Part shown: positions 15,376-23,534 of the stretch, piece by piece | Numbering within the stretch: the stretch's first letter is position 1 | How the letters are laid out: every line of letters starts with the position of its first letter | NCBI GenBank assembly: GCA_052140165.1 | Contig: JBKQUM010000103.1 | Location: 1 to 64,000, forward strand | Direction: 5' to 3' | Length of the DNA stretch: 64,000 bases | Source: Bog-473 sp052140165 | GTDB taxonomy: Bacteria > Actinomycetota > Acidimicrobiia > Acidimicrobiales > RAAP-2 | Made by a program: the position numbers and the translations under genes | Notes under the pieces: model-generated | What the model was told of the DNA's origin: nothing | Databases searched by the model: none | What the model saw: the letters and a program-made list of their open reading frames with translations, nothing else

Positions 15376-16278
15376 ATGTTGCAGGACAGAGTGGCGATCA
15401 TCACCGGGGGTGGGCGGGGCATCGGCCGCGAGCACGCGCTCCTGTTCGCGTCCCTGGGGGCCAGGGTCGTGGTCAACGACCTGGGCGGGGCGGTCGACGG
15501 CTCAGGCGCGGACGTCTCGGCGGCCCAGTCGGTGGTCGACGAGATCACGGCGGCCGGCGGCCAGGCGGTGGCCAACACCGACAGCGTGAGCTCCTTCGAC
15601 GGGGCGAAGGCAATCGTCGACCAGGCCGTGTCCTCCTTCGGCGACCTCCACGTCGTGGTCAACAACGCGGGGATCCTGCGCGACCGGATGCTCGTCTCCA
15701 TGAGCGAGCAGGACTTCGACGACGTGATCGCGGTCCACCTCAAGGGCACCTTCAACATCTCACGGCACGCGGCCGGCTACTGGCGCGAGGTCGCCAAGAG
15801 CGGGACCGTGACCGATCGCGCCATCGTGAACACCAGCTCGGGCGCCGGACTGCACGGCAACGTGGGCCAGACCAACTACTCGGCCGCCAAGGCGGGGATC
15901 GCGGCCATGACCGTCGTCAACGCCATGGAGCTCCACCGCTACGGCGTGCGCGCCAACTGCATCGCCCCTGTGGCCCGCACCAGGCTCACGCTCCAGACCC
16001 CGGGGATGAGCGACTCCATGGAGCAGCACGTGTTCGACCCCGAGTGCGTCTCGCCGCTCGTCGCCGTGCTGGCGTCGGAGACCTGCCCGTTCAACGGCCA
16101 GGTCTTCAGCGTGTACGGCGGGTCGGTGGGGATTTACGCCGGGTGGTCGATCGCCGAGTCGGTGGAGACCGACGACCGCTGGAGCCCCGAGACGCTGGCG
16201 GCGGCCATGGACAAGCTGCCCCGGACGGTCGAGGTGAACAGTCAGATGGCCGAGCTCGTGAAGCACATGGGGCGCTGA
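15376..16278 (+). CDS. SDR-family dehydrogenase, 17-beta-HSD4/MFE-2-like
   Basis: The 300-residue protein has the classical NAD(P)-binding motif TGGGRGIG (residues 10-17), the NNAG motif, a catalytic Ser in VNTSSGAG, and YSAAK as the catalytic Tyr-Lys pair. The NDLGG after strand 2 and the long C-terminal extension with a conserved GGS region resemble the 3-hydroxyacyl-CoA dehydrogenase unit of peroxisomal multifunctional enzyme type 2, so acyl-CoA or steroid oxidation is likely. ATG 15376 has GAGAGGA 10 nt upstream. It lies 92 bp after the sigma gene and just ahead of an esterase gene. Confidence 0.85.
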   Translation: MLQDRVAIITGGGRGIGREHALLFASLGARVVVNDLGGAVDGSGADVSAAQSVVDEITAAGGQAVANTDSVSSFDGAKAIVDQAVSSFGDLHVVVNNAGILRDRMLVSMSEQDFDDVIAVHLKGTFNISRHAAGYWREVAKSGTVTDRAIVNTSSGAGLHGNVGQTNYSAAKAGIAAMTVVNAMELHRYGVRANCIAPVARTRLTLQTPGMSDSMEQHVFDPECVSPLVAVLASETCPFNGQVFSVYGGSVGIYAGWSIAESVETDDRWSPETLAAAMDKLPRTVEVNSQMAELVKHMGR

Positions 16279-16297
16279 CGGGTCGGCGGCTGACGCC

Positions 16298-17215
16298 ATG
16301 GACGCGGCGGGGGGCGGGCCCAGCGCGGAGCTGACCGGCATGCTGGCGCTCGTGCCACCGGACTTCGCCGACCCGCAGGCCGACTACCGGGCCGTGCGGG
16401 CGATGCTGGCACCGTTCCACGGCCACCCGGTGCCGGCGCACGTCACCGTCTCCGAGTCGGTGCTCGGCGGGGTGCGGTGCGCCTGGTACGACGACGACCG
16501 GGCGCCGCGACGCGAGCGGGTCGTCTTCCACTGCCACGGCGGCGGCCTCGTGTCCTGCCCGCTGGACGACTACCACTTCTACGGCGCGATGCTCGCCGAG
16601 CAGTTCGAGGCGCGGGTCGTCATGGCGGACTACCGCCTGGCGCCCGAGCACCCGTTCCCCGCCGCGCACGAGGACTGCCTGGCCGCGTACCGCGGCCTGC
16701 TGTCAGGCGGCGTGGCGCCGCGGCAGGTGGCTGTGAGCGGCGACTCCTGCGGCGGGCTGCTCGGGCTCGGCACGCTCATCGCCGCCCGCGACGAGGGCCT
16801 CGTCATGCCGGCCTGCTTCGTGTCGATCTCGGGTTGGTTCGACCTCTCCGTCGCCCTTCCCGCACGCGGCACCGGGCCCGATCCCTTCCTCACCGCCGAG
16901 TGGGTGCGCAATCGCGGCCGGGAGTACGCCGCCGGCAGGGTGGCGCTCGACGACCCCCGGCTGTCACCCGCCTACGCCGACCTTTCAGGTCTGCCACCGC
17001 TCTACCTGCCGGTGGGTGAGCTCGACACACTGCGTGAGGGCGTCGTGGTCCTGGCGGCGTCCGCACTGGCGTCAGGGGTCGCCGTCACCCTGGAGTCGTG
17101 GCCCGGCATGGTGCACGGCTGGCAGGGCCTGGTGAGTGCCGGGGTGCCGGAGGCGCGGGCGTGGTTCGCCCGGGCGCGCCAATACCTCGACGGCCTCATC
17201 GGCGCGCCGGGTTAG
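16298..17215 (+). CDS. Alpha/beta-hydrolase, hormone-sensitive-lipase (HSL) type esterase
   Basis: The 305-residue enzyme has the HSL oxyanion motif H80-GGG, nucleophile elbow GDS150-CGG, and probable Asp243 (GELDTLR) and His273 (MVHGWQG), completing the catalytic triad. DYRLAPEHPFPAA before the elbow is also typical of this family. It probably hydrolyses short-chain esters. It starts 20 bp after the SDR stop, so the two may share a transcript. Its TAG stop overlaps the stop of the convergent L,D-transpeptidase gene by two bases. Confidence 0.85.
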   Translation: MDAAGGGPSAELTGMLALVPPDFADPQADYRAVRAMLAPFHGHPVPAHVTVSESVLGGVRCAWYDDDRAPRRERVVFHCHGGGLVSCPLDDYHFYGAMLAEQFEARVVMADYRLAPEHPFPAAHEDCLAAYRGLLSGGVAPRQVAVSGDSCGGLLGLGTLIAARDEGLVMPACFVSISGWFDLSVALPARGTGPDPFLTAEWVRNRGREYAAGRVALDDPRLSPAYADLSGLPPLYLPVGELDTLREGVVVLAASALASGVAVTLESWPGMVHGWQGLVSAGVPEARAWFARARQYLDGLIGAPG

Positions 17216-18015
17216 TTCACGACGTCGATCGGGGTCCCGGGCGGGATGATGGAGAGCTGCGCGAGGTCGGCGTCGTGCAACCGGATGCACCCGTGCGAGA
17301 TCGCGGCGCCCGTGGTGCCGATCAGCGAGTCGTCGTAGGAGGTGATCGGGCCGTGGATGCCGATGACGGCGTCGCCCGAGTCCTCCCAGTCGGCGATGGT
17401 GTCGGAATGGTCCGAGGTGACGAGGACGAAGGGTCCGTACCCGGGGCCGGGGGACGGGTACTGCATCGGCATGAAGTAGTGGCCGGTCGGGGTGGGGTCG
17501 TCGGGTGCGCCGATGCCGGCCGGGAAGTCGAAGATCTGCGTGCCGTCGTCGAACACGAAGAGATGCATCGTGGCGAGGTCGACCACGAGGTAGTAGGGGG
17601 TGCTCGACAGCGTGACGTCGCTCTGGCGCACCCAGATCGTCGAGCCGTTGGGGCGCTGGGCCAGCCGGACGTAGAGCCATCCGGGCTCGGTCGTGATCAC
17701 GGGCAGGATGGACGGGTAGCCGTACCAGGTGCCGGGCACCGTCATGGATGGGGTGGCCGCCTCGGCCGAGGCGTAGCCCGGGATGGAGCCGTGGGTCGTG
17801 GCGACGAGCGTGCTCGCCGCGGGCGCCGTCACCGTGCCGGGCGCGGGGGCCGCGGGGGTGGTCGTCGTGGGGACCACGTGGTGCGCCGGCGGCGGCGGTG
17901 CGGCCGACGGCGTGCTGGTGGCCAGGGCGATGGCGCCCACCGCCAGGGCGATGGCGCCCACCGCCAGGGCACCTGCGCCCACCACCACCGTGATCCGCGG
18001 CCGACTCAGACCCAT
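17212..18015 (-). CDS. Secreted/anchored L,D-transpeptidase (YkuD domain)
   Basis: The 267-residue protein begins MGLSRPRITV, followed by a hydrophobic anchor or signal that contains a 7-residue tandem repeat (GAIALAV), a Pro/Thr/Ala-rich linker, an SH3-like segment (about residues 90-140) and a YkuD catalytic domain. The active site is IGIHG with later SHGCIRLHD, where the Cys forms the acyl-enzyme. Such enzymes form 3-3 cross-links in peptidoglycan. GGAGG lies 4 nt upstream of ATG 18015, which settles this start over the ATG at 18036. Confidence 0.9.
   Translation of the reverse strand: MGLSRPRITVVVGAGALAVGAIALAVGAIALATSTPSAAPPPPAHHVVPTTTTPAAPAPGTVTAPAASTLVATTHGSIPGYASAEAATPSMTVPGTWYGYPSILPVITTEPGWLYVRLAQRPNGSTIWVRQSDVTLSSTPYYLVVDLATMHLFVFDDGTQIFDFPAGIGAPDDPTPTGHYFMPMQYPSPGPGYGPFVLVTSDHSDTIADWEDSGDAVIGIHGPITSYDDSLIGTTGAAISHGCIRLHDADLAQLSIIPPGTPIDVVN
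17921..17983. repeat. Three tandem 21-nt repeats within the L,D-transpeptidase signal/anchor
   Basis: The unit GCCAGGGCGATGGCGCCCACC occurs at 17921-17941 and 17942-17962 exactly, and at 17963-17983 with three changes. On the coding (minus) strand it gives a repeated seven-residue Ala/Gly/Leu/Val stretch in the hydrophobic segment, so copy number could change anchor length in frame. Confidence 0.85.
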
Positions 18016-18086
18016 CCGACCTCCGATGGCGGCCAATGGTACCGGCCGTGTCGGGTCCCCACGCCTCGGGGTGCGAGGATTCGGCC

Positions 18087-18470
18087 GTGGCCGATCGACA
18101 GGGTGTCTCCTCCGGCTCGCCGTTCGAACCCACCATCGGGTTCAGCCGGGCACTGAGAGTGGGGGACCGGGTGCTCGTCTCGGGCACGGGCCCGGTGCTG
18201 CCCGGAGGCGGCTGCCCCGACGGCGCCGCCGCGCAGGCGCGGCGCTGCTTCGAGATCATCGAGGCCGCCCTGACCCAGGTGGGTGCGGGGCTGGACGACG
18301 TCGTGCGGACGCGCGTGTACATCACGGCGGTGGATGACGCGGCGGCCGTCGGCGCGGTCCACGGCGAGCTGCTCGGGTCGGTGCGACCTGCCGCCACGAT
18401 GGTCGTGGTGGCAGGACTGCTGGACCCCGCCTGGAGGGTGGAGATCGAGGCCGAGGCGGTGCTGCCCTGA
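18087..18470 (+). CDS. RidA/YjgF-family protein
   Basis: The 127-residue protein fits the RidA fold: an early GFSRALRVGDRVLVSGTGP strand region, central ALTQVGAGLDDVVRTRVYIT and a C-terminal RPAATMVVVAGLLDPAWRVEIEAEA. RidA proteins hydrolyse reactive enamine/imine intermediates. The Arg equivalent to the canonical active-site residue occurs in the VRTRVYI segment, but the usual C-terminal Glu context is less clear, so it may be a non-archetypal Rid subgroup. GTG 18087 follows GAGGAT 6 nt upstream, which could be a -10 box. It is divergent from the L,D-transpeptidase gene. Confidence 0.8.
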   Translation: MADRQGVSSGSPFEPTIGFSRALRVGDRVLVSGTGPVLPGGGCPDGAAAQARRCFEIIEAALTQVGAGLDDVVRTRVYITAVDDAAAVGAVHGELLGSVRPAATMVVVAGLLDPAWRVEIEAEAVLP

Positions 18471-19616
18471 CTACGAGGCGAGACCGGCCACGGTGGCCGC
18501 CACGATGTTGGTCCCGCGCAGGTCGCCGACGAGGCCGGACTCCATCCGGTTCATGACGTAGCAGACCGTGAGCGCGGCGTCCTGGTCCATGATGATGACC
18601 GAGCCGCCGTAGCCGCCCCAGTAACAGGCCCGCGGGCCGAGCGGCATGTCTGGCGGGTTGCTCAGGCCGTAGCCCATGCCGATGCGCTCCGGCACGCCGA
18701 GGACCTTGTCGATGCCGTCCGCCTGGACCTCGAAGATCGGGTCGGTGCCCTCGGCCGACAGGAGGCGGACGCCGCGCGCCTCACCCCGGCCGGCGATGAT
18801 CGACTGGACGGCGGCGACCGAGCGGGCGTTGCCCTGGCCGTTGGCGGCGGGGATCTCGGCGCGGCGCCACCATTCGTGGTGCGCCATGGTGGCGTCGATG
18901 GGCGGGTTCATGAACGTCCTGAGCATCAGATCGGAGACCTGTCCCTCCATGGCGGCGACGTCGATCGGCGGTGGCGGGATCACGTCGGACACGCGGTGGT
19001 CCTCGCTGGCCGGGAGGCCGATGTGGAAGTCTGCATCGAGGGGCGTCGCCACCTCGCGGTCGAACCAGCGGCCGATGCTCTCGCCGGTGATGCGACGGAC
19101 GAGCTCGCCGATGAGGTACCCCTGCGTCACGGCGTGGTAGCCCGACCCGCTGCCGGGTTCCCACCACGGAGCCTGGGCGGCCAGCAACGAGGTGCACCTC
19201 TTCCAGTCGGCGAGGTCCTCGGCGACGAGGGGCTCGTCCCACCCGGGGAGCCCGGCGGTGTGCCCCATGACGTGGCGCACCTCGACCCGCTCCTTGCCGT
19301 TGGCGGCGAACTCGGGCCAGTAGGTCGCGACGGGGGCGTGGAAGTCGAGCTCCCCACGGTCGTGCAGCATGAGCGCGCAGAGGAACGTCATGGTCTTGGT
19401 GGTGGACCACACGTTGGTGATGGTGTCGCGCTCCCAGGGCTTCGTCTTCGCCGGGTCGGCCCAGCCGCCCCAGATGTCGACCACGGGCTCGCCGCCCAGG
19501 AAGACCGCGACGGAGGCACCGAGGTCGGCGCCGCTCTCGATCTGGCCGGCAAGCGTGGCGCGGACACCTTCGAAGCGTGGCTCGCAGGTCCCGTGCACCT
19601 CTGGTGACTCTGGCAT
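18471..19616 (-). CDS. Serine hydrolase of the beta-lactamase/EstB family
   Basis: The 381-residue cytoplasmic protein has the class C-like fold: S71-TTK74 supplies nucleophile and general base, and Y160 in GYHAVTQGY is the usual second-motif Tyr. GHTAGLPGW and WGGYGGS complete the pattern. It is closest to carboxylesterases of the EstB/beta-lactamase family rather than true beta-lactamases, since no signal peptide or KTG box is visible. ATG 19616 follows AGAAGGGGG. Its stop abuts the RidA stop tail-to-tail. Confidence 0.85.
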   Translation of the reverse strand: MPESPEVHGTCEPRFEGVRATLAGQIESGADLGASVAVFLGGEPVVDIWGGWADPAKTKPWERDTITNVWSTTKTMTFLCALMLHDRGELDFHAPVATYWPEFAANGKERVEVRHVMGHTAGLPGWDEPLVAEDLADWKRCTSLLAAQAPWWEPGSGSGYHAVTQGYLIGELVRRITGESIGRWFDREVATPLDADFHIGLPASEDHRVSDVIPPPPIDVAAMEGQVSDLMLRTFMNPPIDATMAHHEWWRRAEIPAANGQGNARSVAAVQSIIAGRGEARGVRLLSAEGTDPIFEVQADGIDKVLGVPERIGMGYGLSNPPDMPLGPRACYWGGYGGSVIIMDQDAALTVCYVMNRMESGLVGDLRGTNIVAATVAGLAS

Positions 19617-19750
19617 GTGGCCCCCTTCTCCGGTCCGCCTGGCGGGGACCTCGTCCCACCGTGCGCGTGCGATCTCGTGACAGGGGCAACCTATTGAGAC
19701 GCCGGGCGGCGCGCCAGCCGGGTTCCTGTGCGACGGTGAGGCGAGATCGG

Positions 19751-19756
19751 TAACGT
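19751..19756 (+). promoter_or_regulatory. Putative -10 box, leaderless promoter of the FAD oxidoreductase gene
   Basis: TAACGT matches TANNNT and ends 6 nt before GTG 19763. No clear -35 element or ribosome site is present, consistent with a leaderless mRNA. Confidence 0.45.
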
Positions 19757-19762
19757 CGGTGT

Positions 19763-21184
19763 GTGCAGCACACGGAGGCGGTCGTGGTGGGCTCGGGGCC
19801 CAACGGCCTGGCGGCTGCGATCACCCTGGCTCGGGCCGGGCACCGGGTCGAGGTGTACGAGGGCGCGCCCACCGTCGGGGGTGGAACACGCACCGAGGAG
19901 CTGACCCTGCAGGGCTTCCGCCATGACGTCTGCTCGGCCGTGCACCCGGCGTTGGTGGCCTCGCCCTTCTTCCGCTCCCTCGACCTGCGCGGGCTCGGCG
20001 TCGTGCTGCGCCAGCCCGAGGTGGCCTTTGCCCAGCCGCTCGGCGGCGGGCGTGCCGCCGCGCTGTACCGGAGCATCGAGGAGACGGCGTCGCACCTGGG
20101 CGGGGATGCGGCGCCGTACCGCCAGCTCGTGGGCCCGCTGGTGGACTGGCTGGACAGGATCGTCCCCTATGTCATGGGCCCGATGCGTGGGATACCGCGG
20201 GACCCCCTTGCCCTGGCCCGCTTCGCCCGCGTCGGCTCGCGGTCGGTCAGGCATGCGACCAGGGGCTTCTCGACCGACGCGGCGCGAGCGCTGCTGGCCG
20301 GCGCGGCCGCGCACTCCATGGAGCCGCTGACGGCGCCGCTCACGGCGGCGTTCGGCCTGCTGCTCACTGCGATGGGGCACGGCGTGGGCTGGCCCGTCGT
20401 GGAGGGCGGCAGCGCGGCCATCACGACCGGCCTGGCGGGCGAGGTGCGCCGTCTGGGCGGCGTGGTGCACACGGGCCGCTGGGTGACCTCGCTGTCCGAG
20501 CTCCCGAGGGCGCGCGTCGTGCTGCTCGACGTCACGCCGCGCCAATTCGTCCGTCTGGCCGGTCCGCGGCTGTCGAAGCGAGCGGCCCGCCCCTGGGCCC
20601 GGTTCCGGCCCGGACCCGGGGCCTGCAAGGTGGACTGGGCGCTCGACGGACCGGTGCCCTGGAGCGCGGAGGCCTGCCGTCGCACCGTGACCGTCCACGT
20701 CGGCGGCACCTTCGAGGAGGTGGCCCGCGCCGAGGCCGAGGTCCGCGCGGGGCGGCATGCGGACCGCCCCTTCGTCCTGGTCGCCCAGCCCGGCGTCGTC
20801 GACCCGACGCGCGCGCCGGCCGGTGGGCAGACCCTGTGGGGGTACTGCCACGTGCCGAACGGCTCGGACGTCGACATGGCAGAGGTCATGGAGGCGCAGA
20901 TCGAGCGGTTCGCGCCCGGCTTCCGGGACAGGGTGCTGGCCCGGGCGGTGCGGACCGCCGCGGAGGCCGAGTCCCACAACCCGAACCTGCTGGGGGGCGA
21001 CGTGAACGGAGGGGCGGCCACGCTGCGCCAGACCGTGTTCCGGCCGGTGCCGCGGTGGAACCCGTACCGGACTCCGCTCGACGGTGTGTATCTCTGCTCG
21101 GCCTCGACACCCCCGGGGGGCGGTGTCCACGGCATGTGCGGGGTGTCCGCGGCGGAGGTCGCGCTGCGGGCGCGGTTCGCCTAG
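19763..21184 (+). CDS. FAD-dependent oxidoreductase, phytoene-desaturase/PYROXD2-like
   Basis: The 473-residue protein starts with a dinucleotide-binding motif VVVGSGPNGLAAAI at residues 7-20 and EVYEGAPTVGGGTRTEE, the FAD-binding start of the phytoene desaturase/amine oxidase superfamily. A final motif, DGVYLCSASTPPGGGVHGM, is the C-terminal FAD-contact of PYROXD2-like proteins. No membrane helices are evident. The substrate is unknown; carotenoid genes are not nearby, which argues against a crt role. The start is GTG 19763. It is divergent from the serine hydrolase gene. Confidence 0.85.
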   Translation: MQHTEAVVVGSGPNGLAAAITLARAGHRVEVYEGAPTVGGGTRTEELTLQGFRHDVCSAVHPALVASPFFRSLDLRGLGVVLRQPEVAFAQPLGGGRAAALYRSIEETASHLGGDAAPYRQLVGPLVDWLDRIVPYVMGPMRGIPRDPLALARFARVGSRSVRHATRGFSTDAARALLAGAAAHSMEPLTAPLTAAFGLLLTAMGHGVGWPVVEGGSAAITTGLAGEVRRLGGVVHTGRWVTSLSELPRARVVLLDVTPRQFVRLAGPRLSKRAARPWARFRPGPGACKVDWALDGPVPWSAEACRRTVTVHVGGTFEEVARAEAEVRAGRHADRPFVLVAQPGVVDPTRAPAGGQTLWGYCHVPNGSDVDMAEVMEAQIERFAPGFRDRVLARAVRTAAEAESHNPNLLGGDVNGGAATLRQTVFRPVPRWNPYRTPLDGVYLCSASTPPGGGVHGMCGVSAAEVALRARFA

Positions 21185-21236
21185 ATGTACTCGGCCAAGA
21201 GGGCGGCCGTCGGCCGGGCGGCCGGCGGTGCGGGGC

Positions 21237-21521
21237 TCAGACGGACGTGCTCGCGCCGGTCAGGCGGACGAGGAGGTGCCAGGCCTCGATCTCGTCGGCG
21301 ACGCACGACTTGAAGTCGCCCTGCGACACGACGTAGCGCAGCCAGCACGGGTGGATGCGCAGCGTGTGGGCGCGGGTGCCACGCTCTCGGACGACCTCGA
21401 TGTTGTCGACGTCGCTGGTCAGCTCGTAGCGCCAGTCGGCATCGGCGTGCGATCGGTTTGCCTCGGTCATGAGCTGCCTGACCATCTGCTCTGCGGCCTC
21501 GAGGCTGTGTGTCATGTCCAT
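21237..21521 (-). CDS. Conserved-looking hypothetical protein
   Basis: The 94-residue product begins MDMTHSLEAAEQMV and contains two Cys, a WRYELTSDVDNIEVV strand region and an Arg/His-rich middle. No signal peptide or membrane segment is visible. I recognise no family. The frame continues upstream to 21584, but ATG 21521 gives the better start. The frame lies between convergent and parallel neighbours and has plausible amino-acid composition. It could still be a chance ORF. Confidence 0.45.
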   Translation of the reverse strand: MDMTHSLEAAEQMVRQLMTEANRSHADADWRYELTSDVDNIEVVRERGTRAHTLRIHPCWLRYVVSQGDFKSCVADEIEAWHLLVRLTGASTSV

Positions 21522-21680
21522 CCCCCGTGCTGCTCGTTGCCGTTCCGGTGCTCTGCCCGGTGCTGGACAACTACTGCACAACACGATGACGGGCCACGGG
21601 TGATCCTGCGGCGCAGCCGGGTTGCGATCGCGGTGCCGCTGGCTGAGGCGGCGTGCGTCGAATCGGGGCGGACGGCGCGC

Positions 21681-23336
21681 TCAGTTCCCGCCGCCGGCAA
21701 CGGGAAGCTCGACCCGCAGGGTCAACGGCACCGACTCGAGCAGCCGGCGGTCGTGCGAGACGAGCAGCAGCGTGCCCCCGTACTCGTGCAGCGCCGACTC
21801 CAGCTGTTCGATGGCCGGCAGGTCGAGATGGTTCGTCGGCTCGTCGAGGACCAGGAAGTTGACGCCGCGCGCCGCGAACGCGGCGAGCTCGGCGCGGGTG
21901 CGCTCTCCGGGTGAGAGGGATGCAAGGGGACGGAGCACGGCGTCGGTGCCCAGTCCGAACTTGGCCAGCTGCGACCGGGCGCGGGCGCGGGGGAGCCCGG
22001 TGGCCGCCGCGAACGCGTCCGCCAAGCTGGACGCCTCCGGCAGGACCCGCCGGTCCTGCGACAGCTCGCCCACCACGACACTCGGGCCCATCTGCCGTGT
22101 CCCGGCGGCCAAGGGGAGCCGGCCCACGATGGCCTCGACGAGCGTGGTCTTGCCCGACCCATTGGGACCGACGAGCGCGACCCGGTCCGCCCACGCGATG
22201 TCGAGGGTGAGGGGTCCGACGCTGAAGTCACCCCGTTCGACGACGGCGTCGACGAGACGGACGACGACGGCCCCCGACCGGGTGGCCTCGTTGATGCTGA
22301 AGCGCAGGTCCCAGCCCTCCCATGGCTTCTCGACCACCTCGAGCGACTCGAGCGCCCGCTCGGTGCGCCGAGCCCTCTGTGCCAGCCGCTCCGTCCGGTT
22401 GATCCGGAAGTCCCGTTGCGCCTTGTCGTTGTCACGGGGCTGCTTCCGCTCACGCGCCACACCGGCAGTCGCCCACTGCCGTTCCCGCTGCGCCCGCCGC
22501 TGCAGATCGGCGCGCCGGGCCTCGTACACCGCGTACGCCTCGTCCGCATGCGCCCGATCGGCCTCGCGCTCGGCCTGGTAGCCCTGCCACCCGCCTCCGT
22601 ACAGGCACCCGGTGCGGGTGTGCTCGTCCAGCTTGAGCACATCGGTGACGGCGCGGTCGAGGAAGGCGCGGTCGTGGGACACGATCACCATCCCGCCGCG
22701 GCGGCGGTCCACCATCTCCTCCAGCCGGGACAGGCCGTCGAAGTCGAGGTCGTTCGTCGGCTCGTCCAGCAGCGTGATGTCGAACCGTGCGAGAAGGACG
22801 GCGGCCAGCGCCACGCGCGCCTCCTGCCCGCCCGACAGCGTGGCGACCGGCTGGTCGGCCAGCCGCGCGGAGAGGCCCACCTGCCCGAGCGTGGTCATGA
22901 GGCGCGCCTCGAAGTCGCCGGCGGAGATCGACTCGTAGCGGGCCAGCGCCTCGGCGAAGCGGTCGTCGGCGTACGCCTCGCCCGCCGCGAGCGCCGCCGC
23001 GGCGGCGGAGAGGTCGGCCTCGGCGGCGGCGGCGCCCGTGCGGCGGTACAGGGTGGTCCGCACGGTCTCGGCGCCCGCCGGCGCGTGCTCCTGGCTGAGG
23101 TAGCCCACCGTGGCGGTCGGGGGATCGACCCTGACGTCACCGTCGACGGGCTCGAGGAGGCCCGCCAGGATCTGCAGGAGGGTCGACTTGCCGACACCGT
23201 TGGGACCGATCACGCCCAGGCAGGTGGCGGGCCCGACGGTGAGCGACACGCCGTCGAGGACGCGATGGCCCCCGCGCTCGTGTCGGAGGTGGTGGGCGAC
23301 GAGGGTCGCCGGTGGTGCTGCGGCGAGGGAAGGCAT
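21681..23336 (-). CDS. ABC-F family ATPase (ribosome-associated type)
   Basis: The 551-residue soluble protein carries two ABC cassettes without membrane helices: Walker A GPNGVGKST near residue 44 and GPNGSGKTT near residue 388; signatures LSGGQE and LSPGER; Walker B LLDEPTNDLD and VLDEPTNHLD. The Arg/Ala-rich linker (about residues 235-330) is the inter-domain arm that contacts the ribosome in this family. ABC-F proteins regulate translation or protect ribosomes from antibiotics; sequence reading cannot decide which. It is divergent from the FadE gene. Confidence 0.9.
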   Translation of the reverse strand: MPSLAAAPPATLVAHHLRHERGGHRVLDGVSLTVGPATCLGVIGPNGVGKSTLLQILAGLLEPVDGDVRVDPPTATVGYLSQEHAPAGAETVRTTLYRRTGAAAAEADLSAAAAALAAGEAYADDRFAEALARYESISAGDFEARLMTTLGQVGLSARLADQPVATLSGGQEARVALAAVLLARFDITLLDEPTNDLDFDGLSRLEEMVDRRRGGMVIVSHDRAFLDRAVTDVLKLDEHTRTGCLYGGGWQGYQAEREADRAHADEAYAVYEARRADLQRRAQRERQWATAGVARERKQPRDNDKAQRDFRINRTERLAQRARRTERALESLEVVEKPWEGWDLRFSINEATRSGAVVVRLVDAVVERGDFSVGPLTLDIAWADRVALVGPNGSGKTTLVEAIVGRLPLAAGTRQMGPSVVVGELSQDRRVLPEASSLADAFAAATGLPRARARSQLAKFGLGTDAVLRPLASLSPGERTRAELAAFAARGVNFLVLDEPTNHLDLPAIEQLESALHEYGGTLLLVSHDRRLLESVPLTLRVELPVAGGGN

Positions 23337-23534
23337 GAGCGAGGGAGCTCCGGGTAGGGGGTACTGGCGGGTGACGACGGCTGCGGCGCGCTCTGGCCGG
23401 CGGTCACGTCTGGCTCTACCTCACGGCTGCATCGTATCGTCCCGGCCGGGGAGCGGCGGGCCATCGTTCACTAGTGTCGTGCGGCCGGGCGGCGCGGGGC
23501 CTCCCGGCCGCGGCAACGAACAAGGGGGGTAGGA

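Noticed and set aside
21681..23336. ABC-F ATPase as an antibiotic-resistance determinant
   Set aside because: The two-cassette fold is clear, but resistance and housekeeping ABC-F proteins cannot be told apart by inspection, and no resistance genes surround it.
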